Below are positions 10,722 through 22,654 of a stretch of DNA of 64,000 nucleotides, piece by piece. Within the stretch, counting starts at the first letter, position 1, and each line of letters starts with the position of its first letter. The stretch covers positions 164,736,223 to 164,800,222 of the forward strand of contig OX457058.1 of NCBI GenBank assembly GCA_949752795.1, given 5' to 3'. This DNA comes from Hyperoodon ampullatus. Lineage: Eukaryota; Chordata; Mammalia; Artiodactyla; Ziphiidae. The position numbers were made by a program, and so were the translations under genes. The notes beneath the pieces are model-generated. The model searched no databases. It was not told the origin of the DNA and saw only the letters and a list, made by a program, of their open reading frames with translations.

Positions 10722-10895
10722 CAGGCCCAGGGCTGGAATCCCAGCTCCACCATCTATTTGTTATTTGACCTAGGTAAGTCATGAAAAGGTCGTTGATAAT
10801 AATGTACCTTGAAGGGTTCCTAAAGATTTCATGAGAGCATGTGTAAAGTACCCAGCCCACAGTCAGAGCACTGTAAATGGAAACTTTTATTATTC
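10722..10895 (+). mobile_element. MIR SINE
   Basis: MIR order on the plus strand: ctggaatcccagctccacca, ttatttgacctaggtaagtc, a decayed core, ggttcctaaagatttcatga and tacccagcccacagtcag. Abuts the MLT1 LTR to its right. Confidence 0.75.
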
Positions 10896-10903
10896 TTAGG
10901 AGC

Positions 10904-11612
10904 TATATTGGTTTCCTAGGGCTGCTGTAACAAAGCTTCACAAATGAGGTGGCTTAAAATGACAGAAATGTATTTCTCACCATTCTGGAGGCTTGGACGT
11001 CCAAAATCAAGTCGTTGGAGGGATTGGTTCCCTCTGCGGGCTGTGAGAGAGAACGTGTTCCATGCCTCCCCTGGCTTGCAGTGGCGGCCAGCAATCCTTG
11101 GCATCTCTTGGCTTGTAGATGCATCCCTCCAATCTCTGCCTGCATCATCACATGGTCTTCTCCCTGTGTCTCTCTCTTCTTCTTCTTCTTTTTTCTTTTT
11201 TTTTTTTTTTTTTTTGCGGTACGTGAGCCTCTCACTGTTGTGGCCTCTCCCGCTGCGGAGCACAGGCTCTGGACGTGCAGGCTCAGCGGCCATGGCTCAC
11301 GGGCCCAGCCACTCCGTGGCACGTGGGATTCTCCCAGACGAGGGCACGAACCCATGTCCCCTGCATCAGCAGGCGGACTCTCAACCACTGCGCCACCAGG
11401 GAAGCCCACTCTCCTCTTCTTATAAGGACACCAGTTATACTGGATTAAGGACCCACCCTACTCCAACATGACCTCATCTGAATTACTTCTGTAACAAACC
11501 TATTTCCAAATAAGGTCACATTCTGAGGTACTAGGAGTTAAGACTTGAACATATCTTTTCTTCTGGGGGTCGGGGGGTGGGCAGGATGAAGGGAAACAAT
11601 TCAACCCATAAT
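10904..11612 (-). mobile_element. MLT1-type LTR split by a SINE
   Basis: Antisense MLT1: left end ttggtttcctagggctgctg, middle ttggcttgtagatgcatccc, right part cttcttataaggacacc, caaataaggtcacattctga and ending caattcaacccat. The two halves are contiguous once the SINE at 11190-11407 is set aside. This dates the SINE after the LTR. Confidence 0.88.
11190..11407 (-). mobile_element. CHR-type SINE, short form, nested in MLT1
   Basis: Minus-strand copy: poly-T at the left, then gcggtacgtgagcctctcac, inverted B box and the head ending in ccaccagggaagccc. The site lies in a TCTTCT-rich stretch, so the target-site duplication is blurred (about ctctctcttctt on the left against ctctcctcttctt on the right). 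Confidence 0.93.
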
Positions 11613-11649
11613 GGGAGTTTAATTTCAGCTTCTTGTCCCACTCTATCAC

Positions 11650-11790
11650 AAGTGACCTTGAATGAGGTATTTCCTCTGTTCATTAGTATCTTCATTTATA
11701 AATGGAGATAATAATAACTGTCTTCTAAAACCTCCCTAAGAATCAAATGACTATAAGTGAGAGTGCTTTGTGGACTATAGGGCATCGTGT
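11650..11790 (+). mobile_element. MIR SINE 3' fragment
   Basis: gtgaccttgaatgaggtatt, atttataaatggagataata and atagtgctttg-like segments (here gagagtgctttgtggac) follow MIR order on the plus strand. Diverged and truncated. Confidence 0.6.
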
Positions 11791-12878
11791 AACTTAAATT
11801 AATCACGGGCATTCGTCTGGCATTACAGGCTTTGGATGCCCATTCTAATCCTAGCAGCCAGGCCCCAACTCCTGTGAACCACATGAGCACCACAGTTTTT
11901 TGCTTGCCTTCAACAATCCCAAATAGGACATTTTATTACTCATTCATTCTCTTAACTCAAAGTGAACTAAATTATGCCTGCAAATGATTGGGCAGTGGCA
12001 ATCGAATTACCTGACAATTTCCATGAAACTCACAGTACTAACTTAATGCAACGTGACAGCTCTTTCCTGTAGCACATTCTCAAAATTTGATTATTCTTAA
12101 TAAAAAAACATTCACTGGGAGCCTCACTCGGATTGCACAAGGCCTGTTCAGTATTCATGTGGAAAGAATAGGCTTCAGGAGTGACAACCTAGAGCAGCCA
12201 GCCTGCCTGCCTGCCTGTCAATCATTTTCTCGGGCTCCAAATGCAACAGAATTGATGTGTACCTTGTTCTGTAATCTTTTTCAGGATTAGGGACTTTGCT
12301 AGTCCATGAATAATGAAATCTACTATTAGTCATAAATTGGAGGAGATAGTCTGTGTTTTGACGCCAAGAGAACAATTTAAAAGGACATAGGCTTTTGACA
12401 CGTTCATAGGCCAGGCACATTAAAGCATCCAAAGTAGCCTCCATTCAGGTTCTACATTTCACTGGTATTTATTGCATATTACCAACAGGTGTCCATTTAG
12501 CGAGTGATATAAAAGAAGTGAAACGGAGTATGTAGGCATTTGCTTCACTCTCATTCACTTCTGGACTAAAACATGTAGCTTCTCTTTTTTCTATTTCCAC
12601 ACGGTGCTTCTCATCATAAGTTATTACCATCCCTCCAGGGCCCCCAGCCAGTAGCACCATGGCACAGTGAACAATTAGTGCCATAAAGATTAAGCATGGG
12701 GTTTTCACCAGCCTGAAAGTGCAGCAATCCCAACGAGGAAGATAGGGAGAGGTGATCTCAGAGCCACATAGACCATCATTCTCAAGACACCGGATCAAGC
12801 CCACACTGACAGAGCAGGGCACTACTTATCTCCAGCTCCCCCTTCACCAGTGGAGAAACCCCAGGATAACTGCAATCA
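11791..12878. other. Unassigned sequence
   Basis: No gene or repeat recognised. A short run of four ctgc units sits near 12202-12217. Several frames of 65-117 codons on both strands lack any recognisable motif. The minus frame 12469-12822 contains a hydrophobic stretch (PCLIFMALIVHCAMVLLAGG), but nothing else supports it as a gene. Confidence 0.4.
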
Positions 12879-14163
12879 CCACAGGTTGCTTCCATGTCTT
12901 GGCTATTGTGAATAGTGCAGCTATGAACATTGGGGTGCATGTATCTTTTTGAATTATGGTTTTGTCCAGATACCTGCCCAGGAATGGGATTGCTGGATTC
13001 TATGGCAACTCTATTTTTAGTTCTTTGAGGACCCTCCATATTGTTTTCCATAGTGGCTGCACCAATTTACATTCCCACCAACAGTGTAGGAGGGTTCCTT
13101 TTTCTTCACGCTCTCTCCAGCATTTGCTATTTGTGGACTTTTTTTTTTTTTTTTTTGGCTGCATTGGGTCTTTGTTGCTGCGCACGGGCTTTCTCTAGCT
13201 GCGGCGAGTGGGGGCTACTCTTCTTTGCAGTGTGCCGGCTTTTCATTGCGGTGGCTTCTCGTTGCAGGGCACAGGCTCTAGGTGCATGGGCTTCAGTAGT
13301 TGTGGCGCACGGGCTTAGTTGCTCCGCGGCATGTGGGATCTTCCCGGACCAGGGCTCGAAACCGTGTCCCCTGCACTGGCAGGCGGATTCTTAACCACTG
13401 CACCACCAGGGAAGTCCCACTGATGGCCGTTCTGACTGGTCTGAGGTGATATCTCATTGTAGTTTTGGTTTGCATTTCTCTAATAATTAAAGATGTTGAG
13501 CATCTTTTCATGTGCCTGTTGGCCATCTGTGTGTCTTATTTAGAGAAATGTCTGTTTAGGTCCCCTGTCCATTTTTCAAATGAGTTGTCTTTTTGTTATT
13601 GAGTTGTATGAGCTGTCTGTATATTTTGGAAATTAAGCCTTTGTCAGTCACATCATTTGCAAATATCTTCGCCCAGTCTGCAGGTTTTCTTTTTGCTTTA
13701 TTTATTGTTTCCTTTGCTGTGCAAAAGCTTTTAAGTGTGATTAAGTCCCATTTGTTAATTTTTGCTTTTATTTGTATTGCCTTGGGAGACTGACTAAGAA
13801 GACGTTGGTACAATTTATGTCAGAGAATATTTTGCTTATGTTCTCTTCTAGGAGTTTTATGATGTCATGTCTTATGTTTAAGTGTTTAAGCCATTTTGAG
13901 TTTATTTTTGTGTATGGTGAGAGAGTGTGTTCTAACTTCATTGGTTTACATGCAGCTTTCCAACTTTCCCAACACCACTTGCTGAAGAGACTGTTTTTTC
14001 CCCATTATATATTCTTGCCTCCTGTGTCGAAGATTAATTGACCATAGGTGTGTGGGTTTATTTCTGGCTCTCTATTCTGTTCTATGGATCCATATGTCTG
14101 CTTTTGTGCCAATACCATGCTGTTTTGATTGCTGTAGCTTTGTAGTATCAACAATGAGCTTTT
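12879..14163 (-). mobile_element. L1 ORF2 fragment, split by a long-form SINE
   Basis: Antisense L1 ORF2 C-terminal half. On the minus strand it reads [29 protein letters not shown] and, beyond the SINE, a [12 protein letters not shown] stretch. Both the L1 3' UTR (expected at the left) and everything upstream in ORF2 (right of 14163) are missing, so this is an internal fragment. The SINE at 13139-13418 divides it. A T/A-rich run follows at 14161-14178. Confidence 0.9.
13139..13418 (-). mobile_element. CHR-type SINE, long form, nested in L1
   Basis: Minus-strand long form: poly-T, ggctgcattgggtctttgtt, ctctagctgcggcgagtggg, ending in ccaccagggaagtccc. It interrupts an L1 ORF2 sequence that would otherwise be continuous. 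The junction duplication is not clear because the site is T-rich. Confidence 0.92.
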
Positions 14164-14269
14164 TTTTTAAAAAAAGAGAAGAAATATGTATCTTATACAT
14201 TGTACCTTTATTATAAATTATAAAAGATAAGTATACTACATTTTACAAGTAATAATAAAGTGTATAATA

Positions 14270-14480
14270 TTTTTAGAGCTTCACACAGCTCTGTGAATAT
14301 ACTAAAAACACCACTAGCTGCCTGGGTCTTGGGTGGAGGGAGTGGGGAGTGGGAATGGGGAATAACTGCTAATATGTACGGGGTTTCTTTTGGAGGCATT
14401 GAAAATGTTCTAAAATTAGATTGTGGTGATGGCTGCACAACTAGGTAAATATACTAAAAAACCACCAAACTGAAAAGATT
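14270..14480 (+). mobile_element. Probable old L1 3' UTR fragment
   Basis: The order gggtggagggagtggggagt, a gggtttct segment, gattgtggtgatggctgcac and aatatactaaaaaaccacc resembles the 3' UTR of older mammalian L1 families in sense orientation. No coding part is attached. Confidence 0.55.
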
Positions 14481-14934
14481 TATACAGATAATCTACTTTC
14501 TGTCTCTATGAATTTGCCTATTCTTAACATTTCACATAAATGGAAACTAACAATATATGGTTGATGTGACTGACTATAGTTTTTATCATGAATTCCAAAT
14601 GAGCAATTGATTCTCATAGAATGCTTTCCTTGAGTTTTGCTGACCTCTTGTCTCCATAGGCAGCCATCAGTTGCGAATGATGATTGAATGTAGTTCCAAT
14701 GTGGTAATGATATTTTCATTTATATTCATGAGTAAAGTGTGAAACAATGGAGACATACATCAGAACTTCATTCGTCAAGGATATGAGCAACTTCTTTGCT
14801 GAATAGCATAAATACTGAAAGAGTATTTTCTCAACATTTTATGCCATTGACAATGTAACAGTCATAAACACAACACAATTTTAAGTTTAATCTTGATTAT
14901 TAACATTTTCTCCATCATTTTTTAAGTCTAGACC
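14481..14934. other. Unassigned sequence
   Basis: AT-rich, no feature recognised. Confidence 0.4.
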
Positions 14935-15137
14935 AGGGATCAGCAAACTTTTTCTTAAAGGGACACATAACACATATTTTAGGCTTGTGGGTCATACAGT
15001 TTTTTTTGCAAGTACTCAACCCTCCCATTGTAGCATGAAAGCAGTCATAAACAATATGCAAATAAGTGGATGTATTCTAGTAAGATCTAATTTACAAAAA
15101 CAGATCACAGGCCCACAGGCCATACCTCTAGTCTAGA
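14935..15137. mobile_element. Non-autonomous hAT-type DNA element (MER family)
   Basis: Landmarks are gatcagcaaactttttctta, ttttaggcttgtgggtcata, gcatgaaagcagtcataaac and, near the end, caggcccacaggccatac. Start and end are roughly inverted repeats (ccagggatcagcaaac against the right edge, decayed). I recognise the dispersed family but not its exact name. A fragment of the same family lies at 25085-25140. Confidence 0.65.
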
Positions 15138-15879
15138 CAATCAACAAAATAAACAAAAGACTTTATTTATAGTGTTTACCAATTTCTGGTATGTAAATAC
15201 TTCCACCACTCCCACTAGGATTTCAAGCTACCAATATGACACCACTGAATGCAAAGTTATGAAGAGATGCATAGTAGGAGGTGGCATGGTGTTCTACTAA
15301 TAAAAGGAGATAGAATAATAAAGTATCAAAAACATAGTACTCAAGATATGAGATCCACTGACTGTATAAGGCGTCTTAATGTTCTGTTTTCCTGCATGAT
15401 TACTAATGGTCTTTGCTGGCCATTTTCTCTAAAGACAAGTTATAAGGAAAAAGAAAGTTTCATGTATTTTCATCAGGCTAATAAACAGTATTCTTCATCT
15501 GTAGAATACCAATTAACACTTGAAGTGGCTGATGATATTGCATTTTCTTATGAAATGATAAATATTAAATAGTCTAAATAGATTTTAAAGATGTAAGGAA
15601 TTACGTTTCTAATAAACACATGAACAAACCTTTCTCCAGCAACTGATTTCTTTCTGTGATTTAAAGGGAACCGTTAGTCACAACAAAAAATGTATGTATT
15701 TCTCTGATTTCCATGAGGTTATATTGGAATTCAATGACAACTAAAATATTCAGACTAAGTGTCTTCAATAATTCAACACAATAGTTTATTTTCAAATTGT
15801 AATCTAAAATACTAAAATATTATAACATGTTGATGATGTGAATAAAACATTACTTGACTTGAATTCCTTACTTATTAAC
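15138..15879. other. Unassigned sequence
   Basis: AT-rich with no recognised repeat. The 107-codon frame at 15249-15572 has no motif and ordinary composition for AT-rich noncoding DNA. Confidence 0.4.
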
Positions 15880-15965
15880 AAGAATTTGTTGAGTGCCTAC
15901 AAGATGCTAGTCACTCTGCTAAGTAATGTGAAGGATACAGAGGTGAATAAGACACTCCTTCTTCT
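15880..15965 (-). mobile_element. L2 LINE 3'-end fragment
   Basis: tgttgagtgcctacaagatg through gatacagaggtgaataagac is antisense L2 3' end. Confidence 0.6.
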
Positions 15966-16079
15966 CTTTCCATTTCCATTTCCAACACTCTGGTCCAGGT
16001 TCTTGTCACTCATGTCAGGATGACTGCAGTTGTCTTCCAAATCATACATCTAACACTACTTCCTATTTCCTTCAGCTCA

Positions 16080-16490
16080 CATTGCATATTACCAGGTCAA
16101 AATTTCTAAAACACAACTTTTATAATACCACTTTCATGTTGAAAAACTTGAATGGCTCTCTACTACAATAAAGCACAAACTTCTTAGCTTGGCATCCAAA
16201 GTCCTCAGCAGTGAAGTTCCTCTTCAACCTTGTCTCTTCATACACACACTCTTGTCTCCAACTACTCTTTGTCTCACAAATTTGTCTTTGGAATTGGGAC
16301 CATCACCCTTTTGCACATGCTGTTCTCCTGGCCTGGAAAATTCTGCAATCAAAGACTCCTCCCCATCCACCTAAGTCAAAGCTTTAGTCAAGCGTTTCAT
16401 CTTACCGCCCTGTCCCTAAGGATCTCTCTAGCTTCTGACTTCCCATCATTTAATTCTTACTGTAATTTGTACTATGTATGGAACAATTGA
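16080..16490 (+). mobile_element. L2 LINE 3' region
   Basis: Sense L2 order: gaatggctctctactacaat, catccaaagtcctcagcagt, gcacatgctgttctcctggc, aaagactcctccccatccac and cttactgtaatttgtac. The frames at 16189-16374 and 16230-16490 are decayed L2 C-terminal or 3' sequence, not genes. Confidence 0.75.
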
Positions 16491-17317
16491 TTTGGACTAT
16501 CAGCTGTGTCAACTGTATTGGTCAGGATTCTGTTAGAAATCCAACCTGAGCAAGCTTTGACCAAAAACAATTTATTGAAAGAATATTGAGGTAATTTACA
16601 TTATTAAGGGATTGAACAATCCAATGGCAAAGACAGAGATTCAGCTGGAATTCAAGAGCAATTGAAATTGAGCATTTCCTGGACTCTGGGTCTTGCCTCT
16701 GCTTCTTGTGGGTGGCCTTTGTTTCCTTCCAAAGTAGATGACTTCTCCCACATGGCAGAAAAGAGGACGTCCAACAGTTGCTATCTCATTTCATCATGGC
16801 TCCTTCTCCCATAAAAGAAAGCTTTTTTTTTTTAATCCAGTCAGAAAGATACTAGGGAAGGATTCAAATTGGCTTGACATAGGTCAGGCACCCATTCCTG
16901 AATTACTCAGTTGTAGCTAAAGGGACAGCATTATTTAGTACAAGTGCAGCTATTGAGAAACCAACTGCAATGAATGTATCAAGGGCTGTTCCCAGAATAA
17001 AACAAATATTCACGAATAAGACAGTAAACCCAAGAAGTGTCTCGTATACTCCACACCTTGACTACCCAACATTAAGTGCATGTTCACACATGTGCGTGGG
17101 CACACAACACATTCTGTTTTCAGGGGACTTGAGTGCCACAGTAATAAATGAGGCCAGAGTTCTCACTGAAGTATCTGTAGATATAGCCTCTAGATTCAAG
17201 GTAGTTAAGGTCAATGGAGTCATTTCCCACCACTGTAGCCACTGATCTCCTAAAAAGGCAGCTTCTCCATGATTCCCCCATGAATCACCTGGGTCACTTA
17301 AATAGATGACAGATAGG
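16491..17317. other. Unassigned sequence
   Basis: The segment from 16510 (attggtcaggattctgttag) may be the edge of an old LTR, but I cannot place it. No gene recognised. Confidence 0.35.
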
Positions 17318-17319
17318 TG

Positions 17320-17359
<40 letters not shown>
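17318..17359. repeat. (GATA)n microsatellite
   Basis: About ten uninterrupted GATA units on the plus strand, with one imperfect unit at each edge. Likely length-variable between individuals. Confidence 0.97.
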
Positions 17360-17360
<1 letters not shown>

Positions 17361-17848
17361 AGGATTTTTTAAAACTAATCTCTTCGAATTAGGTTTTATT
17401 TCAAATGAACGCTACTATAGTCAACACAGACACACCTCGGTTTATTGTGTGTTGCTTTAATGTGCTTCACAGATACTGCATTTTTTTACAAATAGAAGGT
17501 TTGTGGCAGCCCAGCATCAAGCAAGTCTATTGGCACCATTTTTCCAACAGCATTTGTTCACTTCATATTTCTGTGTCACATTTTGGTAATTCTAGCAATA
17601 TTTCAAACTTTTTCATTATTATTATATTTGTTACAGAGATCTGTGATCAGTGATCTTCGATGCTACTACTCTAATTGTTTGAGGGGCACCATGAACTGCA
17701 CCCATGTAAGACAGAGAACTTAATCAACCAATGTTGTATGTGTTCTGACTGTTCTACCAACTGGCCATTCCCTCATCACTCTCCCTCTCCTCCAGCCTAT
17801 TTCCTGAGACACAGCAATATTTAAATTAGGCCAATTAATAAGCCTACA

Positions 17849-19535
17849 ATGGCCTCTAAGAGCTCAAGTGAAATGAGGAGTCGCACATCTCTTACTTTAA
17901 ATCAAAACCTAGAAATGATTAAGCTTAGCGAGGAAGGCATGTCAAAAGCCAAGGTAGGCTGAAAGCTAGGCCTCTTATGCCAAGTAGTTAGCGAAGTTGT
18001 GAATGCAAAGGAAGAGCTCTTGAAGGAAATTAAAAGTGCTGCTCCAGTGAACATGAGAATGATAAGAAAGCAAAACAGCCTTATTGCTGATATGGAGAAA
18101 GTTTCAGTGGTCTTGATAGAAGATCAAAGCAGCCATAACATTCCCTTAAGCCAAAGCCTAATACAGAGCAAGGCCCTAACTCTCTTCGATTCTATGAGGC
18201 CTGAAAGAAATGAGGAAGCTGCAGAGGGAAAGTTTGAAGCTAGCAGAGGTTGGTTCATGAGGTTTAAGGAAAGAAGCTGTCTCCATAACATAAAAGTGCA
18301 AGATTGAAGCAGTAAGTTCTGATATAGAAGCTGCAGCAAACTAACCAGAAGATCTAGCTAAGATAATTAATGAAGGTAGCTACACTAAACAACAGATTTT
18401 CTATGTAGATGAAACAGCCTTATACTGGAAGAAGACACCATCTAGGGCTTTCATAGCTGGAGAGGATAAGTCAATGCCTGACTTCAAAGCTTCAAAGGAC
18501 AGGCTGACTCTCTTGATATGGGGTAATGCAGCTGGTGATTTTAAGTTGAAGCCGATGTTTATTTACCATTCTGAGAATCCTAGGGCCCTTAAGAGTTATG
18601 CTAAGTCTACTCTGCCTGTGTTCTGTAAATGGAACAACAAAACCTGGATGACAGCACATCTGTTTACAACATGGTTTACTGAATAGTTCAAGCCCACTAT
18701 TGAGACCTAATGCTCAGGGAAAAAAGATTATTTTCAAAATATTACTGCTCATTGACAATGCATCTCATCACCCAAGAGCTATAATGGAGATGCATGAGAT
18801 TAATGTTTTCATGCCCATTAACACAACATCCATTCTGCAACCTATGGATCTGCAACTTTCAAGTCTTATTAAGAAATACATTTCGTACACCTATAGCTGC
18901 CATAGATAGTGATTCCTCTGATGGATCTGGGCAAAACAAATTGAAAACCTTCTGGAAAGGATTCACCACTCTAGATAACATTAAAAATATTTGTGATTCA
19001 TGGGAAGAAGTCAAAATATGAACATTAATAGGAGTTCGGAAGAAGTTGATTCCAACCCTCATGGATGACTTTGAGAGGAAGTAACTGCAGATGTGTTAGA
19101 AATAGCAAGAATAGAAGTGGAGCCTGAAGATGTGACTGAATTGCTGCCATCTCATGATAAAACTTTAATGGATGAGGAGTTGCTTATTATGGTTGAGCAA
19201 AGAAAGTGGTTTCTTGAGATGGACTCTAATCCTGGTGAAGATGCTGTGAAGATTGTTGAAATGACAACAGAGGATTTAGAATATTACATCAACTTAGTTG
19301 ATAAAGGAGCAGGAAAGGTTGAAAGGATTGACTCCAATTTTGAAAGAAGTTCTACTGCAGGTAAAATACTACCAAACAGCATTGCACCCTACCGAGAAAA
19401 CATTTGCGAAAAGAAGAGTCAGTCAACGCGGCACACTGTATTATCGTATTTTAGGAAGTTGTCACAGCCATGCCAACTCTGATCAGTCAGCAGTCAACAA
19501 GGAGGCAAAATCCTCCACCAGGAAAAAGATTAGGA
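17849..19535 (+). pseudogene. Tigger1/pogo transposase, broken by stops and frameshifts
   Basis: The transposase would bind the element ends and cut and paste it. From the ATG at 17849 the N-terminal CENP-B-like helix-turn-helix is readable (NQNLEMIKLSEEGMSKAK), with a TGA at 17960-17962 that fits CGA decay. The second DNA-binding part contains [16 protein letters not shown]. After a frameshift near 18306 comes the catalytic core: first Asp in [12 protein letters not shown] (about 18408), second in [10 protein letters not shown] (about 18754), third in ILQPMD (about 18847). The last two Asp have 30 residues between them, the pogo spacing. Further shifts occur near 18690, 18860 and 19020. The acidic C-terminal part (EVEPEDVTELLPSHDKTL) runs to about 19490. 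Not functional. Confidence 0.9.
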
Positions 19536-19537
19536 CT

Positions 19538-19730
19538 AGGGGCTTCCCTGGTGGTGCAGTGGTTGAGAGTCCGCCTGCTGATGCGGGGGACACGGGTTCG
19601 TGCCCTGGTCCGGGAGGATCCCACATGCTGTGGAGCAGCTGGACCCGTGAGCCATGGCCGCTGAGCCTGCGCGTCCGGAGCCTGTGCTCCACAATGGGAG
19701 AGGCCCGCGTACCGCAAAAAAAAAAAAAAA
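19538..19730 (+). mobile_element. CHR-type SINE, short form, nested in Tigger1
   Basis: Short-form copy with a perfect duplication gattaggact at 19528-19537 and 19731-19740. It lacks the ccacaacagtgagaggc segment seen in other short copies, going from aatgggagaggc straight to ccgcgtaccgc, a small internal deletion. Confidence 0.95.
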
Positions 19731-20109
19731 GATTAGGACTTGCTGAAGTCTCGGATAATAGCTAGCATTTTTTAGCAATAAAATATTTTTAAATTAAGGT
19801 ATGCATATTTTTAGATGTAGTGCTATTGCACTCTTAATAAACTACAGCATAGTGTAATCATAACTTTTATATGCACTGGGAAACCAAAAAATTTGTGTGA
19901 CTCACCTTACTGCAATATTCACTTTATTGCGGTGATCTGGAACTAAACCTGCAATATCCCAAAAGTACGCACGTATAAGACAGTGTGACTGACACACACA
20001 GTAGTCACATTTTTTGCTGTAAGAACTACTCTTCCAGAGGGAAGAAAATCAAAAATTAACCAGCAAAAAAGTCAGCTGCAGGTGTGGCACTGTGCTGAAA
20101 GCTAGGAGG

Positions 20110-20713
20110 GTATATATTCATTTTTCATTGTTGCCATGAAAAATGATCACCAATTTAGTGACTTAAAGCAACAAAAAGTTATTGTGTCACATTTCTGTAG
20201 GTAGGATGGGCTCACCTGATTTCTCTCCTCCTGGGTCTCAAGGCCAAAATAAAAGTGTTGACCAGCCTCAGCTCTTCTGCAGAGGCTCTGGAAAGAATAT
20301 GCTTCCAGGCCCATTCAGGTTGTCGGCAGAATTCAGTTCCTTTGCACTGGAGAACTGAGGCCCCTGTATCCTTGGGGGCTGTCAGCCAGAGGTTGTCGCA
20401 GCTTCTAGAGCCTTAATCATGGTTCTCTCCATTTTTAAAGCCACCGACAGGTAGTAAAATGCTCCCTGTGCTTCAAAACTCTCTATCTTCTCCTTCTGCC
20501 ACATTCCTCTGTCTCCAGCTGAAAAAAGTTCGCTGCTTTTAAAGGCTTGTGTGATTAGATCCGGCCCACCTGAATAATCCAGGATACCCTCATTATTTTA
20601 AGGCCTATTACCTTAATTACATCTGCAAAATCCCTCTTACCATGTAATGTAACATATTCACAGGTTCCAGGGATTAGGGCATGGACATCTTGGAGGGCCA
20701 TTCTGCCTACCAC
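20110..20713 (-). mobile_element. MLT1-type LTR, diverged
   Basis: Antisense order: tagtgacttaaagcaacaaa, tttctgtaggtaggatgggc, gcagaggctctggaaagaat, cacctgaataatccaggata, catattcacaggttccaggg and ctgcctaccacag. It matches the MaLR LTR layout, with no internal coding sequence. Confidence 0.8.
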
Positions 20714-22654
20714 AGAAGACATTGAACCTGGGTCATGGCCAAGTGCAGAGAAGGAGGCATTTCAGACCAAGACTGATGCCACTTTCATGTGGGATTTATT
20801 ATTGTTGTAATTATCTTGTTTAATCCAATGTACTGGAAAATACTATGAAAATAAATTTGTTGATTTCAATATACTTTTTCTTATTACATATAAATATACA
20901 TTTAGAATACATAGATATATGTATTTATATAGTCAAAACCTTGGAGCTTCATATTTAGTTCATTCAATTTATGAAAAATATGTAACTCATAACCTAGTTA
21001 GACAAGCTAGTCCTCTTTAATCAAGTCAATCAATCAAATCTGATTTACTGTCAGGAAAAAAGAAACCTCTGACTTTATCCAAAGTAATGCATTAATTATA
21101 AAATCCACTAAAACAGACACAAATCAGAGTGATAAGTTTCCAATACTGTAAAATAAATTACAAAAAGTTGTCAAGACTAAAATGACACAGATCTAATGTC
21201 ATAAACTTATGGATTTTTGTAAGTTTTGAAATCAACCATAAAGCTATTTGCTATTTTTCATTATTTAACTCATTATGGTATAAAATTTAGTGTATGGTTA
21301 AAATTATGCATTTTTTGTGAAGGGGGGCCTAGGGTGAATGACAGGGTACTATTCTGTCAGCTGTGTGTGTGTGTGTGTGTGTGTATGTGTGTGTGTGTAC
21401 TAATGCAGATGTTTGGGTGATGTTGTGATGAAAATTACCTTGATGCAATGGTAGCTTCCAACTATGCTCTCAGGCAGGATTTCTCAAAGGTCACAAAGGT
21501 TCACCAACCAAATCAAAATGCCTGAATCACACAGGTTATTTAATCAATTTAAAGCACAGTAAGAAGACAGGGAAAGAGATGAAGTAGGCTAACACACTTA
21601 GGATACAAGCAGATGGAACCAGCACAACTTCTCCATCAAGAATTTCAGACTCAGTGCCTAGGGCCCATGGCACTTTTAGGAGCCCACAAAGCAGTTTTAA
21701 TTTCTTTTACAATTGAAGAAAAAAACATCATCCAGCCTGGATTATACTCATCTTTATACCAAGACAGTAGTAAATACAATTTTTAATATTTCTTGTTGGA
21801 AGAAGGGACCCAGGAAGGAAGATTCAAGTACTCAGGGTGAGGGACAGACATCTTGCAGTCCAGGATTGAAAGACTACACTACCCAAATCTTGGGTCACAC
21901 AGTGTTTGCATCTTGTCTTTCCTGCATCAATATTCCCCACTGATGACTGAGATTTGAACACAGGGCTTTGCAGACAGAAAGTGCCTGGAGGCAACACAAA
22001 CACTAGCTTCATCCAAGAGACTCAGGACAAGGATGCCTGGGCATGGTGACAGCTTAGCAATTAGTCTGCTCAATAGCTCTGGGTCTTCACTGACCTTCTT
22101 AGGCAGCACACGAGTGGGGCCAGAATAAGACCATAGCAGGAGCCTCCAATGGATGGTGAATTTAAGGAAGCCCAGAAGTGGCATCATCTCACTTTATGAC
22201 TTAGTTTTTCTAAGTCTTTGTACCTATAACTTATAACTAACACCTTTTTTATTCCACCACACATTCCATTTATTCTGTCTTCAACCTGTCTCACAGGTTA
22301 CTTACTATCTATAACACTTATGTATTCTGCCTGCATATTTGTTTGCCCATATGTATTCTGCAAGCTATTTGTTTGCCCATTATTTATCCCAGGTATGTCC
22401 TATCGATTTTGCCTATATCTCATAAGTTACTAGCTTTCTTAACTATGCTTAACACTTCTTATAAGTCTTGTCTATCCCATTTGTTGTCTTGCCTTTTATA
22501 AAAGAGCTAAATATTCTCAAATAATACAGAAAACACATTACAAGAAAAGTTAAATAAGAATAACGTAGGAGGTTAAGAAATAACACCATTAATTTCATTG
22601 GACTTTGTGATCAAATATGTTTTATGCAGATAAAGTTACAAACCACAAAAGACT
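20714..22654. other. Unassigned AT-rich sequence
   Basis: Apart from the GT microsatellite, no gene or repeat is recognised. A locally duplicated phrase, gtttgcccat, occurs at about 22342 and 22371 within a near repeat of about 30 bases (tattctg... gcatatttgtttgcccat), a small tandem-like duplication. Confidence 0.4.
21362..21398. repeat. (TG)n microsatellite
   Basis: About 18 TG units with one TA interruption near 21384. Confidence 0.97.

Larger units (their letters stand above)
17427..19973 (+). mobile_element. Tigger1-like pogo/Tc1-mariner DNA transposon, nearly full length, dead
   Basis: Both terminal inverted repeats are visible: the left starts cagacacacctcggtttatt, and the right end, read in reverse complement, begins cgtgcgtacttttgggatat. 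TA follows the right end at 19974-19975, as expected for pogo target duplication; the left dinucleotide has decayed to CA. The inside holds a broken transposase gene in the same direction and a later SINE (19538-19730). Without the SINE the element is about 2.35 kb, close to Tigger1 length. Confidence 0.92.

Noticed and set aside
17318..17359. CRISPR-like or satellite array
   Set aside because: The only tandem arrays seen are simple microsatellites of 2-20 base units; no spaced direct repeats occur.
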